A stretch of DNA of 5,052 bases from Acidobacteriaceae bacterium (lineage in GTDB: Bacteria > Acidobacteriota > Terriglobia > Terriglobales > Acidobacteriaceae). This document shows positions 1 to 5,052 of the stretch, piece after piece. Below the pieces are notes generated by a model. The model ran no database searches. It was not told the DNA's origin and saw nothing but the letters and a program-made list of their open reading frames with translations. Each line of letters starts with the position of its first letter. The first letter of the stretch is position 1. The position numbers and the translations under genes are program-made. The stretch covers positions 52,787 through 57,838 of the forward strand of contig PKYX01000275.1 of the NCBI GenBank assembly GCA_003132825.1. The letters run 5' to 3'.

Positions 1-53
1 GATGCGGGTGTGGAACTGACCCGTTTCCCACGCGGCGGCTGCGGGGCCGTCTC

Positions 54-95
54 CCGAAATGGATTTTCGGTGGCGCGGGGCCCTTCGCCCCTGCG
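54..95 (+). other. two small tandem hairpins upstream of the exonuclease gene
   Basis: The first inverted repeat pairs CCGAAA (54-59) with TTTCGG (65-70) around a 5-base loop. The second pairs CGCGGGGC (74-81) with GCCCC (87-91) plus GCG (93-95), with a bulged T at 92 and loop CCTTC. Neither is followed by a clean T run, so neither is a textbook intrinsic terminator. They could mark the end of a transcript entering from the left or a structured leader. I see no credible gene in 1-162; one frame is open from base 1 to a stop at 97-99, but the encoded peptide is unrecognisable and may be chance. Confidence 0.35.
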
Positions 96-100
96 ATAAT
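92..100 (+). promoter_or_regulatory. possible extended -10 promoter for the exonuclease gene
   Basis: The sequence TGCGATAAT matches an extended -10 element (TG, one base, then GATAAT, which agrees with TATAAT at five of six positions). It lies about 60 bases before the ATG at 163. No recognisable -35 hexamer sits 16-18 bases upstream, which extended -10 promoters can tolerate. It overlaps the right arm of the hairpin at 74-95, so the match may be fortuitous. Confidence 0.3.
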
Positions 101-162
101 CTCTTCCACAACGGGGGCTTCCGCTCCTGAGGTTTGCGGATTCGACCGCGAGCTCACACCCT

Positions 163-1314
163 ATGAAGGAATTTTTCATCTCCGACTGCTGCCAGCACGA
201 GAACAAGGTCATCACCTCGAACTTCGTCGTCGTTTCCAAGCAGGTCAAGCCCAAAAAAACCGGCGACCCTTACCTGGCGCTAACGCTCGGCGACCGCAGC
301 GGCCACCTCGAAGCCAAGATGTGGGACAACGTGGAGGAAGTCATCGACGCCTTCGAGCAGGACGACTTCGTCAAGATTAAGGGTCTGCTCAACAAGTACA
401 AGAACCGCTTCCAGATCACCATCCACAAAATCCGGCAGCTGGGCGATTCGGAAGTTGAGTTTGCCGACTATCTGCCGAAGACCACGAAGGATATCGGTGA
501 ACTCTGGCAAACCCTGGCAGGCTTCGTCGCCACATTCCAGAATCCCTTTCTCAAGACGCTGGTCGAAGCTTTCATGGCCGACGCGGAACTGGCAGAGGCT
601 TACCGTACCGCCCCCGCCGCCAAGACTCTCCATCACGCATTCATCGGCGGCCTGCTCGATCACGTGGTGTCGCTGTCCAAATCTTGCGATCTGATCTGTC
701 GCAATTATCCGCAGATCAACCGGGATCTTCTGCTGACGGGCGCGTTCCTGCACGATATCGGCAAGATTCACGAGCTTGCCTACAATCGCTCGTTCTCTTA
801 CACCACGCGGGGTCAACTGCTCGGCCACATGGTCATCGAACTGGAAATGTTGCACGCGAAAATCGCTCTTGTGCCGGGCTTTCCCGCCGACCTCAAGACA
901 CTGATCGAGCACCTCATCATCAGTCACCACGGCCATTACGAATTTGGCTCTCCCAAGCTGCCCATGTTTCCCGAAGCGCTCGTGCTGCACTATCTCGACG
1001 ATCTTGACTCAAAGATGGAAAGCATGCGCGCCCACTTCGAACGGGAAGCTGGTTCCGAAGGCGCCTGGACCAGCTACAACGCCTCGCTCGGCCGTCCCCT
1101 CCTCGATGCGGCAAAGCTGCTCGACAAAAAGGGTGACGCCAAGCGGGACGACTCCAGGAGGGAAGCCGAGAGCGGAGCAGGAAAAACTGCGTTTCAGGAT
1201 TCTGAAGAGACTGATTCCGCCGGGGTCACGCCGTCATTGCCGGGTTTCGATCTTCCCGGGAAAGGGCAAGAACCCACTTCCGTTACCGTCGCCGGGGCTC
1301 CCGAAAAGATTTAG
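163..1314 (+). CDS. YhaM-family 3'-5' exoribonuclease (OB-fold plus HD domain)
   Basis: Predicted cytoplasmic 3'-5' exoribonuclease of the YhaM type, which in Bacillus trims RNA (and DNA) 3' ends in a metal-dependent reaction. Residues about 10-100 look like the nucleic-acid-binding OB-fold, with the family-like stretch PYLALTLGDRSG (36-47). Residues about 150-300 carry the HD phosphohydrolase signatures: LHHAFIGGLLDH (156-167), FLHDIGKI (195-202) with the His197-Asp198 pair, LLGH (219-222), ISHHGHYEFGSP (253-264) and LHYLDDLDSK (275-284). All expected metal ligands appear present. At 383 residues it is longer than the roughly 314 of B. subtilis YhaM; the extra length is a charged, low-complexity C-terminal tail from about residue 320. 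The start at 163 fits the family's N-terminus, but no good Shine-Dalgarno precedes it. Family assignment is secure; substrate and role here are inferred. It is not obviously linked to its neighbours. Confidence 0.88.
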   Translation: MKEFFISDCCQHENKVITSNFVVVSKQVKPKKTGDPYLALTLGDRSGHLEAKMWDNVEEVIDAFEQDDFVKIKGLLNKYKNRFQITIHKIRQLGDSEVEFADYLPKTTKDIGELWQTLAGFVATFQNPFLKTLVEAFMADAELAEAYRTAPAAKTLHHAFIGGLLDHVVSLSKSCDLICRNYPQINRDLLLTGAFLHDIGKIHELAYNRSFSYTTRGQLLGHMVIELEMLHAKIALVPGFPADLKTLIEHLIISHHGHYEFGSPKLPMFPEALVLHYLDDLDSKMESMRAHFEREAGSEGAWTSYNASLGRPLLDAAKLLDKKGDAKRDDSRREAESGAGKTAFQDSEETDSAGVTPSLPGFDLPGKGQEPTSVTVAGAPEKI

Positions 1315-1403
1315 GGGGACCGCGGGCAAGGTTACTTCTGTTCCCCCAACTCGCTTTTGAAAGTTCGTTCGCCCGCCTTACTCGGTGTACGTCAATCCTA
1401 GTG

Positions 1404-1410
1404 AGGAGGA
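1404..1410 (+). promoter_or_regulatory. strong Shine-Dalgarno that fixes the lipoprotein start at 1415
   Basis: AGGAGGA lies four bases before the ATG at 1415, a near-ideal ribosome binding site. It favours this start over the GTG at 1385 (same frame, no such site) and over the TTG at 1474, which is the only conventional start upstream of the mature domain in that domain's own frame and which also lacks a ribosome binding site. Confidence 0.75.
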
Positions 1411-1414
1411 AGCG

Positions 1415-2091
1415 ATGCGAGTGCGCTGGCTAGCGCTGTTTTTGAGTCTCTGCCGGTCTTTCGCCCTTCCCAGTTGCAGCAGCAAGCCACAGGTGCGAAT
1501 GGCTCGGGCGACACAAGCTCCTCGGGCGCCACCAATCCACCCGACTCCGCAGGCTCGACGAAGATGCTGCCTCCGCCGGTGACGCCGCTGGTCGTTCCCG
1601 CCGGTACCGAACTGACGGCGCGACTCGGACAAACTGTGGGCTCGAAGATCAGCCAGCCTGGTCAGTCGTTCTCCGCTATTTGGGCGCGCGCCGTGGCAGT
1701 CAATGGGCAGGCCGCCATTCCCCAAGGCACAACCGCTTCCGGAACGGTGGTCGACGCGAAGGCGCTCGGCCACATCGCCGGAGGTGCGCGCTTGCAACTC
1801 AGGCTCACATCGCTGAGCATCAACCTGGTCAATCAACCGATCAAAACTGTTTCCCTGGTTCGTGCCATCAAGGGAAAAGGCAAGCGCACGGGAGCGCTGG
1901 CCGGAGGCGGTGCTGGTTTCGGCGCTCTCATCGGGGTTCTCGCCGGAGGGGGCAGAGGCGCAGCCATCGGCGCTTTCGCGGGCGTAGGCGCAGGCGCCGC
2001 GGGAGGCACTTTCACCGGCAACAAGGAAATCGTTCTTCCCGCGGAGTCCGTTCCCAGCTTCAAGCTTGAGCAACCGCTCGAACTGAAATAA
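1415..2091 (+). CDS. glycine-zipper lipoprotein of unknown function, apparently frameshifted near 1475-1500
   Basis: Translation from ATG 1415 gives a short lipoprotein signal peptide (MRVR, then a hydrophobic stretch, then LPSC with the lipobox Cys at residue 21, codon 1475-1477). That frame then turns arginine-rich and ends at 1582. The rest of the protein is in the frame running to the TAA at 2091, open from 1405. There, counting residues from TTG 1474, come a Gly/Ser/Thr-rich linker (5-30), a probable beta-rich domain beginning near VPAGTELTARLGQTV (41-55), and a glycine zipper (about 140-178) rich in GxxxG, encoded by 1891-2007 and able to insert in or pack at a membrane. A last beta segment ends the protein. 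Joining the halves near 1490-1494 requires one extra base, giving a plausible outer-membrane or periplasmic lipoprotein of about 225 residues. I cannot tell whether this is a sequencing error, a true mutation or recoding; no slippery heptamer is visible. The alternative is a shorter protein starting at TTG 1474. I do not recognise a characterised function. Confidence 0.7.
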
Positions 2092-2134
2092 GCTGTTCCC
2101 GGGGCTCGGCCCTCCGTCCTAGCCGCGATGCTCT

Positions 2135-2161
2135 GCTCGGTGGGCAGTTGCCCGCCGAAGC
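2135..2161 (+). other. strong intergenic hairpin between the lipoprotein and HAD genes
   Basis: GCTCGGTGGGC (2135-2145) pairs with GCCCGCCGAAGC (2150-2161) around the tetraloop AGTT. The stem has 11 pairs, including one G-U pair and one bulged A (2159). No T run follows, so it is not a canonical intrinsic terminator. It sits 14 bases before the Shine-Dalgarno of the HAD gene and could insulate or process the two messages. A weaker 4-base stem, GGGC/GCCC, lies at 2102-2112. The rest of 2092-2186 shows nothing I can name. Confidence 0.45.
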
Positions 2162-2186
2162 TGAGAGCTGACCGCGGAAGGCTCCC

Positions 2187-2891
2187 ATGCTTGATTTCGC
2201 TCGCTTCCAGGTCCTCACCTTCGATTGCTATGGAACACTCATCGACTGGGAAACCGGCATCTTCTCTGCATTGCGTCCCATCCTTGCTCGACACAGTAAG
2301 ATCATCGCCGATCCCGCGCTCCTCGAACTTTACGGCGAACTGGAAGCCGAGGCCGAGGAGGGTCCGTTTCGCCCGTATCGCGAAGTTCTGCGGTCGGTCG
2401 TGCGCCGCCTGGGGAACTGTCTTCGCTTCACGCCCACCGAGGAAGAGGTCAATTCATTGCCCGAATCGCTCGGTCATTGGCAAGCCTTTGGGGATACGGT
2501 CCCCGCGCTTCGCCGGCTCGAGCGACGCTATTCGCTCGGCATCCTGTCCAACGTGGATGATGACCTGTTCGCCTCGACCGCACCGAAACTCGGCCTCGAG
2601 TTCGATCACGTCATCACGGCGCAACAGGCGCGCGCCTACAAGCCATCGCTCGCCATCTTCAAATTAGCCGAGGAAAGAATCGGGGTCGCGCCCGAGCAAT
2701 GGCTTCACATCGGCCAAAGCGTTTACCACGACGTTACCCCAGCCCAATCGCTCGGCCTAGCGACCGTGTGGGTCAATCGCCCCTCCCGCCGGGCTGGCGT
2801 CGGCGCCGTGAAGGCCGGCTCCGCCCAGGCCGACCTCGAAGTCTCCACGCTGCGCGAGTTGGTCGATCTCGCGGTCGGTGGCGAAAGCTAA
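2187..2891 (+). CDS. HAD-superfamily hydrolase, haloacid dehalogenase type II group
   Basis: A 234-residue cytoplasmic hydrolase expected to form a covalent aspartyl intermediate. Motif I is FDCYGTLID (12-20) with nucleophile Asp13; Tyr15 stands where HAD phosphatases usually have the second Asp, which is typical of the 2-haloacid dehalogenase-like branch. Motif II is LGILSN (117-122) with Ser121. Motif III is the Lys in YKPSLAIF (151-158). Motif IV is HIGQSVYHDV (174-183), with Gln177 in place of the Asp of a classical GDS and Asp182 after His181, a form I recall from this subgroup. The cap is the helical segment of about residues 20-105. The start is supported by GGAAGG (2176-2181) five bases before the ATG. 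Length is normal for the family. The substrate cannot be read from the sequence: a haloacid, a phosphate ester or another small molecule are all possible. It converges on pyrC with overlapping stop codons. Confidence 0.85.
   Translation: MLDFARFQVLTFDCYGTLIDWETGIFSALRPILARHSKIIADPALLELYGELEAEAEEGPFRPYREVLRSVVRRLGNCLRFTPTEEEVNSLPESLGHWQAFGDTVPALRRLERRYSLGILSNVDDDLFASTAPKLGLEFDHVITAQQARAYKPSLAIFKLAEERIGVAPEQWLHIGQSVYHDVTPAQSLGLATVWVNRPSRRAGVGAVKAGSAQADLEVSTLRELVDLAVGGES
2888..2891. other. overlapping stop codons of convergent genes
   Basis: The four bases CTAA hold the TAA of the + strand HAD gene (2889-2891) and, read on the minus strand, the TAG of pyrC (2888-2890). There is no intergenic space for a terminator, so each transcript must end inside the opposite gene or by a factor-dependent route. 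Confidence 0.9.
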
Positions 2892-4198
2892 TCGGCCCGG
2901 TAGACGATGCGCCCTCCCACGATGGTGGCCACGGCTTTTCCCGTGAGCTGCCAGCCGTCGAAGGGGGTGTTGCGCGACTTGGAGTGGGACTTGGCCGCGG
3001 AAAACGTCCAGCGCTTCTTGGGATCGAAAATGGTGAGGTCGGCGAAGCTGCCGCGAGCGAGGGTTCCCCGTCCGCGCAGGTCCACCACCCGCGCTGGGCC
3101 GGCGGTAAAGAGCTCGACGATCCGCGCCAGCGGAATCCCCTGCTCGCGATGCAGCCGTGTCACCGCCAAGCCGAGCGCAGTCTCAAGGCCTGTGATGCCG
3201 AAAGCGGCCCGCTCAAACTCGATGCATTTCTCGTGCATGGCATGGGGAGCATGGTCGGTGGCGATGGCATCCACGGTGCCATCCGCCAGGGCGACGAGAA
3301 GCGCTTCGCGGTCCGAGGCCGATCGCAGCGGCGGATTCATCTTGCAGTTGGTGTCGTACTCCCCTATATCGACATCGGTCAGCGCAAAGTGGTGCGGGGT
3401 GACTTCGCAGGTGATGCGCATCTTGCCGCGCTTGCCCCGGCGCACCGCCTTGAGCGCATCGGCCGTCGAAAGATGCGCCACATGCAGACGCGCTCCGGTG
3501 AACTGCTGGGCCAGCAGCATGTCGCGCTCGACAATCGAGGCCTCCGCCGACGCCTTCATCCCGCGCAGCCCCAGGCGGAACGACGTGGGACCTTCATTCA
3601 TCGAGCAGCCTTCGGTCTCGCGCGTATCTTCGGCGTGCTGGATGACCGGAAAACTTATTTCGGCCGCCAGCCGCAGGGTCTCCCGCATGATGCCGTCGTT
3701 GAGGATGGGCTTGCCGTCATCGGTCACGGCCACCGCGCCCGCCCGCTGTAGCGCGCGAAAGTCGGTAAGAGCGGCACCTTTGCTCGCCTTGGTGGCGGCG
3801 CCGATGGGGAAGACATTGACCACGGCTCCATGCTGGGGCTGTTGCATCCATGTAACCCATTCCGGTGAATCCACCACGGGCTGCGTGTTCGGCATCGCGC
3901 AGACGGAGGTGAAACCGCCGGCCGCCGCGGCCGCCGTGCCCGTGGCAATGGTTTCCTTGTAGCCCTGACCGGGCTCGCGCAAGTGAACGTGGAGATCGAT
4001 GAAGCCGGGTGCAACGATCAGCCCGCGCGCGTCGAAATTCTCCGCCGTGCTTCCTCGGATCTTATTCGGAGGTGCAAGTTCGGCCACCCGTCCGTCGCGC
4101 AGCAGGACGTCCATGGGCGCATCGATCCGGGACGCGGGATCGATGACATGGCCCCCCCGAATCAGCAGACTGCTCGAGCTTCGCTGGTTCTGATTCAT
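2888..4198 (-). CDS. pyrC: dihydroorotase, class I
   Basis: Catalyses the reversible cyclisation of N-carbamoyl-L-aspartate to dihydroorotate, the third step of de novo pyrimidine synthesis, in the cytoplasm. The 436-residue protein has the class I amidohydrolase layout: an N-terminal beta segment, a TIM barrel, and a return to the small beta domain at the C-terminus (VATIVGGRIVY). Metal and substrate motifs are complete: DLHVHLREPG (68-77) with His70 and His72, TDDGKPI (159-165), QHAEDT (187-192) with His188, AHLST (241-245) with His242, NPPLR (288-292) and ATDHAPH (313-319) with Asp315. This argues for an active enzyme rather than an inactive pyrC-like partner of aspartate carbamoyltransferase. 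The ATG at 4198 is the first usable start; its ribosome binding site is poor (AGAGG, 13 bases upstream). It follows pyrB on the same strand and is probably co-transcribed; class I enzymes often form complexes with PyrB. The TAG stop overlaps the HAD stop. Confidence 0.95.
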   Translation of the reverse strand: MNQNQRSSSSLLIRGGHVIDPASRIDAPMDVLLRDGRVAELAPPNKIRGSTAENFDARGLIVAPGFIDLHVHLREPGQGYKETIATGTAAAAAGGFTSVCAMPNTQPVVDSPEWVTWMQQPQHGAVVNVFPIGAATKASKGAALTDFRALQRAGAVAVTDDGKPILNDGIMRETLRLAAEISFPVIQHAEDTRETEGCSMNEGPTSFRLGLRGMKASAEASIVERDMLLAQQFTGARLHVAHLSTADALKAVRRGKRGKMRITCEVTPHHFALTDVDIGEYDTNCKMNPPLRSASDREALLVALADGTVDAIATDHAPHAMHEKCIEFERAAFGITGLETALGLAVTRLHREQGIPLARIVELFTAGPARVVDLRGRGTLARGSFADLTIFDPKKRWTFSAAKSHSKSRNTPFDGWQLTGKAVATIVGGRIVYRAD

Positions 4199-4321
4199 TG
4201 CGAACGGCCGGCCTCTGGACTTCTGTTCCGCCGAGTCACCGATTGCAGAAACCGCTGTCCCGGTTCGTGATCTACGCTCGAAACGTCGCCGACGATTTTC
4301 CGCGTGCGGCCCGCAGCTTTC

Positions 4322-4345
4322 GATGGGCTGCGATCGGTGCCCATC
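4322..4345 (-). other. hairpin in the pyrB-pyrC spacer
   Basis: GATGGGC (4322-4328) and GCCCATC (4339-4345) form a perfect 7-base stem with a 10-base loop that itself contains CGATCG. It begins about 22 bases after the pyrB stop in the direction of transcription. There is no T run on either strand after it, so a simple intrinsic terminator is unlikely; it might act as an mRNA-stabilising or attenuating stem, or be chance. Nothing else recognisable lies in the 169-base spacer (4199-4367): no clear promoter and no small gene. Confidence 0.35.
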
Positions 4346-4367
4346 CGCGGGACAGCCAGCGATCGTC

Positions 4368-5052
4368 TCAACGCGCCCTCCCCAAGGCCTTGGCCAGGAT
4401 CGCCATGCGCACCGGCACGCCGTTGCGCACCTCTTCGACGATCGCGGATTGCGGGCAATCGGCCACTTCCCAAGTAAGCTCCAGACCTCGGATGATGGGT
4501 CCGGGATGCATCAGGAGCGCATCCGTCTTCGCCAGCTTCAGCCGGGCCATCGTCATCTGGTAGCGCGCGACATAGTCCTGCACACCGATTTTCTGACCCG
4601 CCAACCGTTCCTTCTGGACTCGCAAGACCATGACGACATCCGCGCCATGAACCGATTCCTCCACCGTCCGGCTGATGTGCAGGCCGGGCGCAAGGCTCGT
4701 GGCCAGCTCCGGGAGAAATTCCGGGGGTCCGCAAAGCGTGATCCTTGCTCCGAACTTGGTGAGCAGGTGAATCGCGGAGCGCGCCACCCGGCTGTGATAG
4801 ATGTCGCCGACGATTGCGACCTGCAATCCCTTGAGGGTTTTCTTGTGACGTAGGATGGTATAGGTATCGAGCAGAGCTTGCGAGGGATGTTCGTGCATGC
4901 CGTCGCCAGCATTGATGACCGGAATATCCAGGTGCGAAGCCATCAGGTGAGGTGCGCCGGCACGGGGATGGCGAATCACGATGACGTCGGCGCCCACGGC
5001 TCGGAGGGTATAGGCCGTGTCGAGCAGCGACTCGCCCTTCTCGATGCTGGAA
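4368..5052 (-). CDS. pyrB: aspartate carbamoyltransferase catalytic chain, C-terminal part (5' end outside window)
   Basis: Condenses carbamoyl phosphate with L-aspartate to give N-carbamoyl-L-aspartate, the committed step of pyrimidine synthesis. The frame is open to the window edge, giving 227 residues of an expected 300 or so; the N-terminal portion with the carbamoyl-phosphate-binding STRT motif lies outside. Visible family motifs in order: SSIEKGESLLDT at the edge (equivalent of the active-site Lys84 loop of E. coli), VIRHP (equivalent of Arg105), HEHPSQALLDTYTI (His134 and Gln137 equivalents), VGDIYHSRVARS (Arg167 region), LRVQKERL (Arg229 and Gln231 equivalents) and HPGPIIRGLEL. All these active-site residues are kept, so the enzyme should be functional. 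The GTG at 4997 is an internal Val codon and not the start, because family-like sequence continues upstream of it. It precedes pyrC on the same strand, the usual pyrBC arrangement. No PyrI regulatory chain is visible in this window. Confidence 0.95.
   Translation of the reverse strand, partial: SSIEKGESLLDTAYTLRAVGADVIVIRHPRAGAPHLMASHLDIPVINAGDGMHEHPSQALLDTYTILRHKKTLKGLQVAIVGDIYHSRVARSAIHLLTKFGARITLCGPPEFLPELATSLAPGLHISRTVEESVHGADVVMVLRVQKERLAGQKIGVQDYVARYQMTMARLKLAKTDALLMHPGPIIRGLELTWEVADCPQSAIVEEVRNGVPVRMAILAKALGRAR

Noticed and set aside
280..990. Long minus-strand open frame opposite the exonuclease gene
   Set aside because: It lies wholly inside a well-supported gene with conserved motifs on the + strand; its composition is that expected of an antisense shadow in GC-rich DNA.
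1314..1347. GGGGGA (1314-1319) and TCCCCC (1342-1347) as a terminator after the exonuclease gene
   Set aside because: The 22-base loop is long and there is no T run immediately after the stem. A second match, GCGGGC/GCCCGC (1322-1327, 1371-1376), crosses it, which suggests chance pairing in GC-rich sequence.
1357..1385. TTGAAA at 1357-1362 as the -35 of a lipoprotein promoter
   Set aside because: No acceptable -10 hexamer is found at 16-18 bases spacing (TACTCG or ACTCGG only), so the pair is not convincing.
1891..2007. DNA tandem repeat in the glycine-rich stretch
   Set aside because: The repetition comes from Gly and Ala codons of the glycine zipper; the units vary in sequence and spacing and do not form a true nucleotide repeat array.
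2699..3962. Long + strand open frames across pyrC
   Set aside because: They lie opposite a clearly recognised dihydroorotase with all catalytic motifs, and their translations are low-information Arg-rich sequence.
4199..4552. Open pyrC frame extending upstream of its ATG into pyrB, suggesting a longer PyrC or a frameshifted fusion
   Set aside because: There is no start codon in the extension, its residues resemble no dihydroorotase N-terminus, and in GC-rich DNA an open stretch of this length is not surprising. PyrB is intact in its own frame.

Overview
The window is GC-rich and gene-dense and reads as ordinary bacterial chromosome. A YhaM-type OB-fold/HD exonuclease, a glycine-zipper lipoprotein of a type I associate with Acidobacteriota, and a class I dihydroorotase next to aspartate carbamoyltransferase together suggest an Acidobacteriota-like organism. 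That assignment is an inference from protein style, not proven by the sequence.

Layout: bases 1-162 hold no gene I can support; they contain two small hairpins and a possible extended -10 promoter. On the + strand follow a 383-residue YhaM-family 3'-5' exoribonuclease (163-1314), a glycine-zipper lipoprotein that appears to be split by a frameshift just after its lipobox (1415-2091), and a HAD-superfamily hydrolase of the haloacid dehalogenase type II group (2187-2891). The HAD gene meets a minus-strand gene tail to tail, with the two stop codons overlapping. On the minus strand are pyrC (4198 down to 2888) and, upstream of it in transcription order, the C-terminal three quarters of pyrB (4368 to beyond the window end at 5052).

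How the genes work together: pyrB and pyrC encode consecutive steps of de novo pyrimidine synthesis (carbamoyl phosphate + aspartate to carbamoyl aspartate, then to dihydroorotate) and probably form one transcription unit, although 169 bases separate them. The three + strand genes have no evident shared pathway: RNA turnover, an envelope lipoprotein of unknown role, and a small-molecule hydrolase of unknown substrate.

The observation most worth checking is the lipoprotein gene. A strong ribosome binding site, signal peptide and lipobox lie in one frame, and the conserved mature domain lies in another. I found no CRISPR array, mobile element, RNA gene or novel multi-gene system here.
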